DNA of 64,000 nt from Candidatus Woesearchaeota archaeon (GCA_937912225.1 CALDOJ010000031.1:1-64000); one strand, 5' to 3'; shown: positions 52,383-61,693, counted from the first letter of the stretch. Notes: a model not told the origin generated them from the sequence alone. Numbers and translations: made by a program.

Positions 52383-54368
52383 ATGGCAAACAAAATAAAA
52401 ATTCAATTTCCAGATGGATCAAAAAAATCATTTGATAAAGGAGTAAAAGCAATCGATATTGCAAAGGACATTAGCGAGGGCCTTGCAAGAGCAGTTTTAG
52501 CAGCAGAAGTTAACAACAAACTAGTTGATATGAATACCAAAATTGAAGAAAACTCAATTATTAATTTTGTAAAATTCAACTCTAAAGCAGGATGGGATAC
52601 TTTTCAACATTCAGCAGCACATGTCTTAGCTCAAGCAATTTTAAGACTTTATCCAAAAGCAAAATTAACAATTGGTCCAACAATTGAAGAAGGATTCTAT
52701 TATGATATAGACATGCCTCCAATAAAACAAGAAGATTTAGGAAAAATCGAAAAAGAAATGCAAAAAGTAGTAGATGAAAACCTTGCAGTTTCAAGACATG
52801 TTGTTAGTCAGAAAAAAGCTTTGGAAATGTTCAAAAACAACAAATATAAAGTTGAAATGATTAAAGATCTCTTCAGTAACAAAGTTACTGGGACTCAGAA
52901 GACAAAGTCTTCTGTTGTACCAAAGAGCGAAAAAATCACTTATTATGAACAAGGAGAATTCAAAGATTTATGCCGAGGACCACATGTTTCAAATACTGGC
53001 GCTATAAAATCATTTAAACTTTTACAAACAAGTTCTGCTTATTGGCGAGGCGATGCTAAGAAAGAATCATTACAACGAATTTACGGAGTTGCATTCCCTG
53101 ATAAAAAAGAATTGAAAAAACATTTATTCATGCTACAAGAAGCAAAGAAAAGAGACCATAATAAGCTAGGAAGAGAATTAGAATATTTTACTACTAGCGA
53201 AGTTGTTGGTAAAGGATTGCCATTATTAATGCCAAAAGGCGCAATTGTAAAAAGAATTTTACAACGATTTATTGAAGATGAAGAAGAAAAAAGAGGCTAT
53301 GTGCCTACAATCACACCAGTATTAACAAAAAGCGATTTATATAAAATTTCAGGACACCTAGACCATTACAGAGAAAGCATGTTTGTCTTTGAAACAAACG
53401 GTGAAGAAATGTGTCTGCGACCAATGACTTGCCCACATCAGTTCATGATTTACAAATTTAAGAAAAGAAGTTATCGTGAATTACCAATCAGGTACAGCGA
53501 AGTTTCAGAACTTTTTAGAAATGAAACATCAGGAGAGCTTCATGGTTTAATCAGAGTGCGACAATTTACACTTTCAGATGCACACATTATTTGTAGACCA
53601 GACCAATTAGAAAAAGAATTTGAAGATGTTCTTCACTTAGTTGAATATGTCATGGATTGTTTAGGAATAAAAGAACAAGTGTGGTATAGATTCTCAAAAG
53701 GAGATCTTTCAAAACCAGATAAATACATTGATAATCCAAAAGCTTGGAAACAGTCGGAAGCAACATTGAAAAAAATCATCGATAAACTTGGCGTGAAATA
53801 TGTTGAAGAAGAAGATGAAGCTGCATTCTACGGACCAAAGTTAGATGTTCAAATGAAAAATGTTTATGGAAAAGAAGATACTTTGTTTACAATCCAAATC
53901 GACTTTGCACTTCCTGAAAAATTTGATATGACTTACACTGATGAAAAAAGTAATTCAGTAAGACCGATGATTATTCATAGAGCATCAATTGGTTGCCTTG
54001 AGCGAACAATGGCTTTATTAATTGAGCATTACGCTGGAAAAATGCCTTTATGGGTTAGTCCTATTCAAGCAAGAATATTAACTGTATCTGAAAAGTTCAC
54101 AAAATATGGCCAAGAAGTTAAAGACAAAATGCGAGCAGCAGGACTCAGAGTAGAACTTGATGACCGAACAGAATCAATTGGTAAAAAAATTCGTGATGCA
54201 CAACTTGAAAAAATTAATTACATGCTTGTTGTAGGAGAACGAGAAGTAAAAGATAAAACAGTGACTGCAAGAAATTTCTTTAATAAAGTTCTTGGAGCAA
54301 AAAAGGTTGATAGTTTCATTAAAGACTTAGTTAAAGAAGTTGACGAGAAAAGAATTCCAAAAGAATAA
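52383..54368 (+). CDS. thrS: Threonyl-tRNA synthetase (bacterial type)
   Basis: A 661-residue enzyme with the bacterial four-part layout: TGS domain (1-65), N2 editing domain with HSAAH (His76/80) and CRGPHV zinc/editing motifs, class II catalytic core (motif 1 near RGYVPTITP, zinc Cys in MTCPHQ, motif 2 FRNETSGELHGLIRVRQF, motif 3 GCLERTMALL) and C-terminal anticodon-binding domain. It charges tRNA-Thr and deacylates Ser-tRNA-Thr. Many archaea instead have a ThrRS with a DTD-like editing domain, so the gene looks bacterial in origin. GAGGG lies before the ATG. A Thr leader peptide precedes it. Confidence 0.95.
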   Translation: MANKIKIQFPDGSKKSFDKGVKAIDIAKDISEGLARAVLAAEVNNKLVDMNTKIEENSIINFVKFNSKAGWDTFQHSAAHVLAQAILRLYPKAKLTIGPTIEEGFYYDIDMPPIKQEDLGKIEKEMQKVVDENLAVSRHVVSQKKALEMFKNNKYKVEMIKDLFSNKVTGTQKTKSSVVPKSEKITYYEQGEFKDLCRGPHVSNTGAIKSFKLLQTSSAYWRGDAKKESLQRIYGVAFPDKKELKKHLFMLQEAKKRDHNKLGRELEYFTTSEVVGKGLPLLMPKGAIVKRILQRFIEDEEEKRGYVPTITPVLTKSDLYKISGHLDHYRESMFVFETNGEEMCLRPMTCPHQFMIYKFKKRSYRELPIRYSEVSELFRNETSGELHGLIRVRQFTLSDAHIICRPDQLEKEFEDVLHLVEYVMDCLGIKEQVWYRFSKGDLSKPDKYIDNPKAWKQSEATLKKIIDKLGVKYVEEEDEAAFYGPKLDVQMKNVYGKEDTLFTIQIDFALPEKFDMTYTDEKSNSVRPMIIHRASIGCLERTMALLIEHYAGKMPLWVSPIQARILTVSEKFTKYGQEVKDKMRAAGLRVELDDRTESIGKKIRDAQLEKINYMLVVGEREVKDKTVTARNFFNKVLGAKKVDSFIKDLVKEVDEKRIPKE

Positions 54369-54369
54369 A

Positions 54370-54777
54370 ATGAAAATATTATTTGTTTGCAAATACAACA
54401 TCTTTAGAAGTCAAGCTGCAGAAGCATATTTTAATCAAATAGCAAAAGAAAAAGGTTTGAAACATAAGGCATATAGTGCAGGAGTATTTGCAAACAGTAC
54501 TTTTCATAAAGAAGTAAAAGATGCAATTGTAAAATCAGGATTAAAACCAAAAGGCTATAGTGAAGGACTTAACAGACTTGAAGTTAAAAAGATGGACTTC
54601 ATAATTATAGTTGCAGAAGACGTTCCTAAACATTTATTTGCAGATCTTGAAAAACATTATGACATTAAAGTTCTTTGGTGGAAAATTAAAGACTCACCAT
54701 TAGGCGATCCAAAAGGACGACTAAAAACAATTGCAAGAATTAAAAAACGAATTGATAAATTTGTAGAACCGTTATAA
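54370..54777 (+). CDS. Low-molecular-weight phosphotyrosine phosphatase/arsenate reductase-like protein
   Basis: The frame opens at 54340 within thrS, but the family N-terminus begins at the ATG at 54370 (MKILFVCKYNIFRSQAAEAYF), giving 135 residues. The P-loop CKYNIFRS fits C(X)5R-S of LMW-PTP. A general-acid Asp is likely in DSPLGDPKG near the C-terminus. It lies directly after thrS and is likely co-transcribed. It may dephosphorylate a protein or reduce arsenate; the sequence does not decide. Confidence 0.82.
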   Translation: MKILFVCKYNIFRSQAAEAYFNQIAKEKGLKHKAYSAGVFANSTFHKEVKDAIVKSGLKPKGYSEGLNRLEVKKMDFIIIVAEDVPKHLFADLEKHYDIKVLWWKIKDSPLGDPKGRLKTIARIKKRIDKFVEPL

Positions 54778-55626
54778 TTATTTTGTTCTTATTTCAACGT
54801 TTTTAACAAGTTTAAGTAATTTCTTTTTAATAAGAGCAACATCTTGATTAATAACAGGAGACTTATCAGTTCTCTTTTTGATAGAACCTATTTTGTCATT
54901 AACACTTACAGAGTTATGATTATATTTAACAACAAACAGACTATTAAAATATCTAAATCCTTTTCTTTTTGATTGAAGTTCAATCTTAAATTCATATTCA
55001 TTAACCATTATAAGAGTTAAAAGAATTAAATAATTACCAACAAATTTTATTGGAAAAGACACTCCTTTTTTAAAAGAGAGTTCCATTTTCAAATCAGGAT
55101 ACATTATTAGGTTAAGAGGTTTTGCATCTCCTATAACTTCATAAGCATAATTTTCTTTAGAAACTATTCTTTTGAAAGTAGGATCAATGATAAATTCTTT
55201 TCCATCTTTTTTTTCAAGTGTTAAAAAAATATGAGTAAATTCAGATAATGTATCTTTATAAAAAAAATCAGGGTCATGACCAACAACAGCTCGAATTTTA
55301 AAATCATCATGATATTTTGGTTTAATTCTATTATAAACCATTAATACTAAATCTCCACAAATCCCTTGTGAACAAGTTTTATCATCTAAAGGTTTGTAAA
55401 AACCTTCAAATCGAATCTGGTTATTTGCAAAGTTAATAACTAATTTTTTAGTAAAATGTAATAAATTATTCTCAACACTATAATCAAGTGTTTCAAATAT
55501 TTTTTTCAAGTCTTTTTTTAATAAAAAGAATTTAGAATTATTAATTAATATTGCCAGATTCCGATTTAAAAAAAGTCCTAATAAGAATGCGAATATAATT
55601 AACAGTATATTTAATAGTTGAATCAT
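54778..55626 (-). CDS. Membrane-anchored transglutaminase-like protein
   Basis: A 282-residue protein with an N-terminal membrane helix (about 4-23). A Cys-His-Asp set typical of transglutaminase-like cysteine peptidases follows: CSQGICGDL (about 113-121), THIFLTLEKKDGKEF (His about 162) and IIDPTFKR (Asp about 178). A second hydrophobic stretch (FVGNYLILLTLIMV) and a basic C-terminal part come later. Possible roles are peptide crosslinking or cleavage at the membrane (inferred). Confidence 0.62.
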   Translation of the reverse strand: MIQLLNILLIIFAFLLGLFLNRNLAILINNSKFFLLKKDLKKIFETLDYSVENNLLHFTKKLVINFANNQIRFEGFYKPLDDKTCSQGICGDLVLMVYNRIKPKYHDDFKIRAVVGHDPDFFYKDTLSEFTHIFLTLEKKDGKEFIIDPTFKRIVSKENYAYEVIGDAKPLNLIMYPDLKMELSFKKGVSFPIKFVGNYLILLTLIMVNEYEFKIELQSKRKGFRYFNSLFVVKYNHNSVSVNDKIGSIKKRTDKSPVINQDVALIKKKLLKLVKNVEIRTK

Positions 55627-55688
55627 ATTAAAACCTTACAAAAACAATTATAAAATGATGAACTTGCTTTTAAACTTTTCTAACAGTA

Positions 55689-56003
55689 TTATTGCCCTAT
55701 TATTTTTCTTGCTTTTTCAAAATGAGGAATCAATACTGCCTCAAACCAATAATTTTTTGCTATCTCAGATACGTTTGGAACATATAAAAGTTCATCTTTG
55801 CTATAATGTAATCTTTCGTGAGAACTTAAGTCTAATTGTTTTGGTTCATAAATCATATCTAAATGCAAAATATCATCAGCTATTTGTAAAGTAGCATCAC
55901 CAGTTGAAATTATTTCATCAAGTGTAAGCATCCATTGTTTTAATTCTATAACCGGTCCTGTTATTTTAATTCTATTATTTTGGTTATCTATTTCATAAGT
56001 CAT
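55689..56003 (-). CDS. Uncharacterised 104-aa protein
   Basis: A small protein beginning MTYEIDNQNNRIKITGPVIELKQWM, encoded 2 nt after the neighbouring 162-aa gene, so the two form an operon. Mixed alpha/beta and soluble, no motif recognised. Confidence 0.6.
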   Translation of the reverse strand: MTYEIDNQNNRIKITGPVIELKQWMLTLDEIISTGDATLQIADDILHLDMIYEPKQLDLSSHERLHYSKDELLYVPNVSEIAKNYWFEAVLIPHFEKARKIIGQ

Positions 56004-56005
56004 TT

Positions 56006-56494
56006 TTAAATCTCCAGGCCGTGAACAGAAGAGTCGATAGATTCCATTTCAGCCATTTTTTTTGTATTTCTTCCAAAATTTATTCTTCGTGCTTTTATTT
56101 GAAGAAGATTATCATAAACTTGATTAATTAAAGGAACATAATCCTCAATGTCAGAAGAAACGGTTCCTGATAAAGAATTATCTTCTAAAAGACGATTATG
56201 ATATAAAACTAATTTTTGTGGTTTACTCCAACCAAGTTTTTGTTCTAATTGACAATAACGAACATCTTCAGTACCACTACTTTCTCGAACTCCATAAGTA
56301 AAAATGAAATTTTTTCTCTTATAAACATGTTTATTCCAATGAATACCTGCTTCATCAGGTAAATTTCTGCTTGAAATGCCTTCAAAATAAGAGTTTGTTT
56401 TTCCAAGATGCAAAGCTATTTGCTTTATTTTAAAAGGCAAATTATTCGCTTCAATTATTGTTTTTAATTCTGGCATATGAATGCTCTCCAACAT
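56006..56494 (-). CDS. Uncharacterised 162-aa protein
   Basis: A soluble protein (MLESIHMPELKTIIEANNLPF...) with a mixed fold and no recognised motif. It starts an operon with the 104-aa gene. An internal Met at residue 7 is an alternative start. It is divergent from the geranylgeranyl reductase gene. Confidence 0.6.
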   Translation of the reverse strand: MLESIHMPELKTIIEANNLPFKIKQIALHLGKTNSYFEGISSRNLPDEAGIHWNKHVYKRKNFIFTYGVRESSGTEDVRYCQLEQKLGWSKPQKLVLYHNRLLEDNSLSGTVSSDIEDYVPLINQVYDNLLQIKARRINFGRNTKKMAEMESIDSSVHGLEI

Positions 56495-56598
56495 TTTTAT
56501 TCTAAGAAATTAAAATAGATATTTAAACCTTATTCAAATGTAACCTTTTTTAAGTAGCAAGACAAGTTTTTATAGTATTAAGTTGATAAGAAGAAAAT

Positions 56599-57807
56599 AT
56601 GGTTGATTTTGACGTTATCGTTGTAGGCGGAAGCTTTGCAGGATTAAATTTTGCCAGGTGCGCATCCCTACTTGGACTAACAGTTTTATTAGTTGATAAA
56701 GATAGAGATATAGGTTCTAGTGTTCGAACAACAGGAATTTTTACAAAAGAATTAGTTGAAGATATGAACATTCCAAAAAAGCTCATTTCTAACACTGTTA
56801 AGAAAATAAAATTATACTCGCCAAATATGAACGTGACTGAACTTTCAAGCAAAAAAAACGTTTTCTTCATGAGTTATACAGGAGATTTTCTAAAATATTT
56901 AGCAGATAATGCCGAAGCGTTTGGTACAAAAATTAGTACAAACACTTCCTATTTAGATTCAAAAATTAAAGAGGACATTATTGAAGTCAACTTGGAAATG
57001 AAACACAAAAAGAAAACTGTTACAACGAGATTTGTTGTTGGTGCTGATGGTGCTCATTCAAAAGTTGCTAAAGAATTTGGTCTTTCAAAAAACACTACTT
57101 TAATGGTTGGAATTGAAAGAGTTTATGCTCATGCTAAAGGTGTTAAAGATGATGAGTTTCATTGTTTCTTAGATCGAAAATTAGCACCAGGATACATGGC
57201 TTGGGTTGCTAAAAGAGGTAAACAAACTTATGTTGGTTTAGCAGGTTTAGAAAAAGAAATTGATGTCAAACATGCAATACATGATTTTCAAAAAAAAGTT
57301 AATTTATTATTTGATTTCAAAAGAGCCAAATTAATAACTACAAAAAGCGGATTCATGCCTATTAATGGAATTTTAGAAAAAACAGTGAATGACAAATGTT
57401 TATTAGTTGGTGATGCAGCAGGACATTTAGGAGCTTTGACTGCGGGCGGAATTTATCCTGCAATAAAACATTCAAAAGACGCAGCTAATGCAGTTGCAGA
57501 TTATTTAATTCTTAACAAAAGAAGCGCTCTTTTAAAATATACTTTAAAATGTTTAAAAGATAAACATCTAAAAACAGAATTCATTCTTAGAAAAATCTAT
57601 AACAAAATGAAATCTAATGATGTTTTAAATGAAGTTTTTGAAATGTTTAAATCCGAAGACGGTAAAAAACTTTTTAGTGCATTCTTTTTTGAAGATCCAG
57701 AAAAACATCATGTAATAATAAATGAATTAAGAATAATTCTTCAACATCCAAAAATTTATCATGTTATTGGTAAAGATTTATTGAAAGAATTAGAACATAC
57801 ACTCTAA
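56599..57807 (+). CDS. Geranylgeranyl reductase-family flavoprotein
   Basis: A 402-residue FAD protein. Dinucleotide-binding VVGGSFAGLNFA (about 8-19) is followed by VDKDRDIGSSVRT. VVGADGAHSKVAKEFGL lies in the middle, and LLVGDAAGHLGALTAGGIYPAIKHSKDAA (about 271-299) is the second FAD motif typical of archaeal digeranylgeranylglycerophospholipid reductases. These enzymes saturate the isoprenoid chains of archaeal membrane lipids, which supports an archaeal host. The 3' end overlaps the convergent sigma gene by 4 nt. TATA-like TTTTTATAG lies about 30 nt upstream. Confidence 0.85.
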   Translation: MVDFDVIVVGGSFAGLNFARCASLLGLTVLLVDKDRDIGSSVRTTGIFTKELVEDMNIPKKLISNTVKKIKLYSPNMNVTELSSKKNVFFMSYTGDFLKYLADNAEAFGTKISTNTSYLDSKIKEDIIEVNLEMKHKKKTVTTRFVVGADGAHSKVAKEFGLSKNTTLMVGIERVYAHAKGVKDDEFHCFLDRKLAPGYMAWVAKRGKQTYVGLAGLEKEIDVKHAIHDFQKKVNLLFDFKRAKLITTKSGFMPINGILEKTVNDKCLLVGDAAGHLGALTAGGIYPAIKHSKDAANAVADYLILNKRSALLKYTLKCLKDKHLKTEFILRKIYNKMKSNDVLNEVFEMFKSEDGKKLFSAFFFEDPEKHHVIINELRIILQHPKIYHVIGKDLLKELEHTL

Positions 57808-58667
57808 TAATCATATACTTTAAGATGTTTTGACCTTTCAGGATATCGTAGTCTACTAATGGCTTTTTCTTTTATTTGTCTAACTCGCTCTCTTGAAAGA
57901 TTATAATCTTTAGCTATTTCCTTCATAGGAACTGGTTCTTGATCAATACCAAAATACTTTTTAACAATTTCTTTTTCTTTACCATCAAGACCTTCAACAG
58001 CTTCTCGTACATCTTTAATTAAAGAATCTAAATCCATTGTAGAAGTAGGATCTGGCATGCTTTCATCAGGAATAGTATCTCCAAAAGTAGTTTTACCACT
58101 CTCATCAGACCTCATAGGCTGCTGTAATGATGTTTCTAATCCGGAAAAAGTTCCTCTAATATGAGGTTCGGATAATTGAATTTCTTCACCATATTTTTCA
58201 AAATATATTTTTTCAAGTTCCTCTTCATTTGGAGGTCTTTCATTAATTGTTTCAAACTCATTCATTAATCTATTTAATTTCAAATTTTGTTGATGAACAT
58301 ACATAGGTCTTCTTACTTGAGAAGAATAATTAGCAGCATAATCTTTAAGAATTGATTGTCTAATCCACCAAACAGCATAAGTTACAAATTTGAATCCTCT
58401 GGTTGAATCAAATTGTTCAGCAGCTTTTATTAAACCCATATTTCCTGCAGCGATTTGGTCTTCTAATGGCATGCCAACCAATTTTAAATTATTTTTAGCA
58501 TAGGATACAACAAATTTAAGATTAGCATATACTAATTTATTAAGAGCTTCTTTATCTCCTAATTTTATTCTTTCACCTAATTCAATTTCTCTTTGTGATG
58601 ATAATGGAGTACTATCTCCTATACTGTCCATATATTGGTGCATTATAGTTCTTGAGTTTTTATTCAT
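57804..58667 (-). CDS. Bacterial-type sigma-70 factor
   Basis: About 287 residues from the preferred ATG at 58667 (a GGGGAT stretch lies upstream; an in-frame ATG at 58685 is possible). All core regions are intact: 1.2 (MDSIGDSTPLSSQREIELG), 2.1-2.4 (ALNKLVYANLKFVVSYAK, GLIKAAEQFDSTRGFKFVTYAVWWIRQSI), 3.0-3.2 (an RRPMYVHQQ segment, then LQQPM...TTFGDTIPDE) and 4.1-4.2 (LDGKEKEIVKKYFGI, MKEIAKDYNLSRERVRQIKEKAISRLR). Region 1.1 is absent, as in the short primary sigma factors of Bacteroidota. How it works beside an archaeal polymerase is unknown. Confidence 0.93.
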   Translation of the reverse strand: MNKNSRTIMHQYMDSIGDSTPLSSQREIELGERIKLGDKEALNKLVYANLKFVVSYAKNNLKLVGMPLEDQIAAGNMGLIKAAEQFDSTRGFKFVTYAVWWIRQSILKDYAANYSSQVRRPMYVHQQNLKLNRLMNEFETINERPPNEEELEKIYFEKYGEEIQLSEPHIRGTFSGLETSLQQPMRSDESGKTTFGDTIPDESMPDPTSTMDLDSLIKDVREAVEGLDGKEKEIVKKYFGIDQEPVPMKEIAKDYNLSRERVRQIKEKAISRLRYPERSKHLKVYDY

Positions 58668-58719
58668 ATAACATATCCCCATCAAGTATTACTTTCATCA
58701 TACATTTTCTGCTTAGAAG

Positions 58720-58944
58720 TTACTTTTTTTTCTTGTTTTTACTTGAAGCTTCAGCTTCATCAAAAGCTTTTTCATAGTCATCATCATCGTCTTCATCCTT
58801 TTTATTCTCAGACTCGTCATCATCATAACCTGCCATGAAAGCTTCTTCTTCTGGGCTGATTTCATCATCTTTTACAAGCTCTTGTCTACCTTCACCATTG
58901 TAAACTGATTCTAATTCATCATCCGCATATTCATCATTTGCCAT
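58720..58944 (-). CDS. Small highly acidic protein upstream of the sigma gene
   Basis: A 74-residue Asp/Glu-rich protein (DDDESENKKDEDDDDDYEKAFDEAEAS) with a Lys tail. It lies about 50 nt upstream of the sigma gene on the same strand and is probably co-transcribed. It recalls the acidic delta subunit of Gram-positive RNA polymerase only in composition. No homology is claimed. Confidence 0.6.
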   Translation of the reverse strand: MANDEYADDELESVYNGEGRQELVKDDEISPEEEAFMAGYDDDESENKKDEDDDDDYEKAFDEAEASSKNKKKK

Positions 58945-59056
58945 TTTTACACATCTTGAACTTGAATGATTTAAAAAGGTTTCGTTTTTTACACCTGGAT
59001 AATGGATAACAAACTTTAAATACTACTTATTTGACTTAAACTACCGAGGAGAAAGC

Positions 59057-59245
59057 TTGCATTCATCACTAGAAAAACACTTAATAGAGAACTGCCCAAA
59101 TTGTGGCATAGAACATCAAAAAGAGTTAGAATCTCAATTCGATTTTCATTCTAGTTTTACACATTATTTATCAACCATCTGCGAATGTAAATACGAAGTT
59201 TTTTTCAAAACAGAGTTTGATTCTTCAGGACATATTCATTTCTAA
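59057..59245 (+). CDS. Small zinc-ribbon-like protein with TTG start
   Basis: A 62-residue ORF starting at TTG, 6 nt after a GAGGAGAAA ribosome site. No ATG is available nearby. CPNC at 14-17 and CEC at about 43-45 could bind zinc. A TTTAAATA box lies about 30-40 nt upstream. The 3' end overlaps the convergent gene by 4 nt. Function unknown. Confidence 0.6.
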   Translation: MHSSLEKHLIENCPNCGIEHQKELESQFDFHSSFTHYLSTICECKYEVFFKTEFDSSGHIHF

Positions 59246-59619
59246 GAAAAAAATCGAGCAAAATATTCTGGTGAAAAAGTAGTATCTAAGATTATTTTAG
59301 CTTCAAATTTTTTCTCTAAATAATCTGATACACCAATAACTACTTCTAATGGAATCCTATTTTCACGTGCTAAAACATACATTTTTCTATTTTCAACATG
59401 ATAAAAAATTGTTCCTGAAAATCTTTTTTCAGGGTCGCCTAAGAAAGCATATCTGCCTTCGTCATTCTGTCTTTTATTCCAAAATGAGAATTCTAAATAA
59501 CTATTATCTTCTAACATTGGTTTTTCAATAATATCCAGTTCGAAAGACTTCACTATTTTAGATAAGTCTTCAAATAAAAGATCTGGCGTCTCTGTTAGTT
59601 TAATAGGTTCTTTACTCAT
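59242..59619 (-). CDS. Uncharacterised 125-aa protein
   Basis: A soluble mixed alpha/beta protein (MSKEPIKLTETPDLLFEDL...). It contains a beta hairpin (GTIFYHVENRKMYVLAREN) and a C-terminal helix/strand. No family was recognised. Confidence 0.6.
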   Translation of the reverse strand: MSKEPIKLTETPDLLFEDLSKIVKSFELDIIEKPMLEDNSYLEFSFWNKRQNDEGRYAFLGDPEKRFSGTIFYHVENRKMYVLARENRIPLEVVIGVSDYLEKKFEAKIILDTTFSPEYFARFFS

Positions 59620-59650
59620 AAAGTTTAGAAATTGAAATGTTTATAAAAAG

Positions 59651-60058
59651 CTAAGCATCATAACCAAGTTTTTTTAAATTAAGAATAAGTCCTGGAACAA
59701 TATTATAATCTTTCATGTCTGTTGAGTTAACCCATTTATGGTCATCATGTTCTTCAGGTAAAATAGTTATTTCTCCTTTTGGTTTAATTACAAATAGCCA
59801 CACATGAAATTCCATATCATTTCTTGTATCTTTATCAATAATGAATTCAGGGCCTTTTACTAATTCAAAATCATCTAAATCAAGCTCTTCTTTTAACTCT
59901 CTTTTCATAGTTTCTTTTGGATCTTCATCTTCTTCAATATGCCCGCCTACAACATGCCAATAATCTGGGTGGAATTTCAAATCTTTTCTTCTGTGTAGAA
60001 ATAATATTTTTCCTTCTTCATTTTCAATAAATATAGAAATAACTTTTTTTATAATCAT
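59651..60058 (-). CDS. Nudix hydrolase
   Basis: A 135-residue Nudix protein with an intact box, GGHIEEDEDPKETMKRELKEELDL (about 38-61). This contains Glu residues in REL-KEEL for Mg binding, unlike the dead box of the NrtR-like protein at the left end. It is MutT/ADP-ribose pyrophosphatase sized, and the substrate is not deducible. It ends the same minus-strand run as the methionine aminopeptidase, 1 nt downstream of it. Confidence 0.9.
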   Translation of the reverse strand: MIIKKVISIFIENEEGKILFLHRRKDLKFHPDYWHVVGGHIEEDEDPKETMKRELKEELDLDDFELVKGPEFIIDKDTRNDMEFHVWLFVIKPKGEITILPEEHDDHKWVNSTDMKDYNIVPGLILNLKKLGYDA

Positions 60059-60059
60059 T

Positions 60060-60950
60060 TTAATCGATTTTAGTTGTTATTATTGGTTTGTCTCTTACAA
60101 TTACAGAATGTTCATGTTGACTTACTAATCCGTCTGCTTGTTCTGGCAATGGAGGATATTTGTGTATCATTCCAAGTTTGCTTAATTCTCGTAGTGCAAA
60201 TCTTGTTTTACCTTCTCCGTGTTTTTGTGTAAGCCATCTTAATGTAAATGGTAAACCATTGTAAGCTTGAATTGTTTTTAGAACTTCTCTCGTCATTGAA
60301 CTTCGTACAGGTTTCATTTGAACTAATGCAAATATTGTTGCTTCTCCTGCTTCATGTATTAAACCAGTTCCATTTGTTGCAAATGGTTCGATTGCAATAA
60401 CTTGATTTTCTTCTAGTTCTGTATCATCACCATTATCAAAGTTTGGAACAGTTGGTCTTGTGTGAATTCTATAATGTCCTAGTCCATGTCCTGAGAGATT
60501 TCTGACTGGTTGAAAACCATGACTTGTAATTGTTTCTTCAATTACTCGACCAATCTCTCCAAGTGTTACTCCTGGTTTAATAATTTTTAATGCATTATTG
60601 AGTGCTTCTTTTGAGGCATTGGTAAGTTCTTCATTGCCTCCTAAATCAATTGTTACAGCACTGTCGCCCACATATCCATCAATATGTACTCCAACATCCA
60701 ATTTTATTATATCGCCTTTTAGAAATACTGTTTCATCATCGGCTGAAGGACAGTAATGAGCAGCAATTTTATTTCTGGATACTTGTGCAGGGAATGCTGG
60801 TTGTCCGCCTAATTCGGCTATTTTAGCATCAACTGCATTGCATACATCTAATAGTTTAACACCTGGTTTTATTAGTGATGCACCATAATTTCGTGCTTTT
60901 GCAGTTATCTCGCCTGCCAACTTGTATTTTGCTAAAAGTTCTTCATCCAT
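60060..60950 (-). CDS. map: Methionine aminopeptidase, type II (archaeal/eukaryotic)
   Basis: A 296-residue metallopeptidase with the pita-bread metal ligands visible: Asp in KLDVGVHIDGYVGDSAVT (two Asp), His in GHGLGHYRIH, Glu in IEPFATNG and Glu in the terminal SQHEHSVIV segment. The 60-residue helical insertion (LVQMKPVRSSMTREVLKTIQAYNGLPFTLRWL) identifies type II. It removes the initiator Met from nascent proteins. It is a good archaeal marker. Confidence 0.93.
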   Translation of the reverse strand: MDEELLAKYKLAGEITAKARNYGASLIKPGVKLLDVCNAVDAKIAELGGQPAFPAQVSRNKIAAHYCPSADDETVFLKGDIIKLDVGVHIDGYVGDSAVTIDLGGNEELTNASKEALNNALKIIKPGVTLGEIGRVIEETITSHGFQPVRNLSGHGLGHYRIHTRPTVPNFDNGDDTELEENQVIAIEPFATNGTGLIHEAGEATIFALVQMKPVRSSMTREVLKTIQAYNGLPFTLRWLTQKHGEGKTRFALRELSKLGMIHKYPPLPEQADGLVSQHEHSVIVRDKPIITTKID

Positions 60951-60985
60951 ATTAGAAAGATTAGCCTATTATTATATAAAGATTA

Positions 60986-61693
60986 TTATTTGAGATAAAG
61001 CTTTTCTCGAGGTTTTCTCATAGCAATCGTATAAGCAAATTTCATTAAGAAATCTTTTGATTCTTCAGTTACAAAATTCCAATAACCTCTGAATTTAACT
61101 TTTTCTATTCCAAAAAGACCTTTATCAGACCACCTCATCAGTAAAGCATAATTTGATTCAACAGCTTTTTTCTTTGCTTTTTCAGATGGATAATCTAATT
61201 TTTCAGCAATATCTCTTGCAATACTTTTCATCAAATAAATTCTTTGTTTTTCACCTTGAATTTCAACTTCAATTGATTCTTTTGTTTGTAAAAGATACGT
61301 CTCTATTAATTTTTCAAGTTTAGGTATTGCATCAAAAGGAATTCTTCTAGTTCCGACAAAATCAATCTCAGAATCTAAAAGATTTTTATCACACCAATTA
61401 GTTATAGTATCTTTGTTCAAGCCATACTTAGCAGTTAAATCTTTTCTTGAAGGCCAGCCTTTAATTGCAGACGAATGTTTATCTATGAGTTTTTTTACTA
61501 TCAGCTTTGGAATTATGTATCGATTCAGCTCAGTTTCATATTCGGTTATTTTATTAAATCGCACTTGTTTTCCTAGAGTATTATGATCAATACCAATTAT
61601 TTCTGCAATATGTGATAATCGCATATTGTCTTCAGGATAAGCATCTACTTTATCATAAGCTGCTTGTACTTTAGAATCAATCTTCTCATTCAT
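60986..61693 (-). CDS. Multi-HTH protein, short paralog
   Basis: A 235-residue protein that begins with a helical motif shared with the larger neighbour (VQAAYDKVDAYPEDNMRLSHIAEIIGIDHNTLGKQV versus VQKALQKVDAYEQDHLAVSDVASILGTPRSNFRLKV). It then carries HTH-like units (WPSRKDLTAKYGLNKDTITNWCDKN; IARDIAEKLDYPSEKAKKKAVESNYALLMRWSDKGL) of the MerR/excisionase type. It is probably a DNA-binding regulator. It sits directly downstream of its 632-aa paralog. Confidence 0.72.
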   Translation of the reverse strand: MNEKIDSKVQAAYDKVDAYPEDNMRLSHIAEIIGIDHNTLGKQVRFNKITEYETELNRYIIPKLIVKKLIDKHSSAIKGWPSRKDLTAKYGLNKDTITNWCDKNLLDSEIDFVGTRRIPFDAIPKLEKLIETYLLQTKESIEVEIQGEKQRIYLMKSIARDIAEKLDYPSEKAKKKAVESNYALLMRWSDKGLFGIEKVKFRGYWNFVTEESKDFLMKFAYTIAMRKPREKLYLK

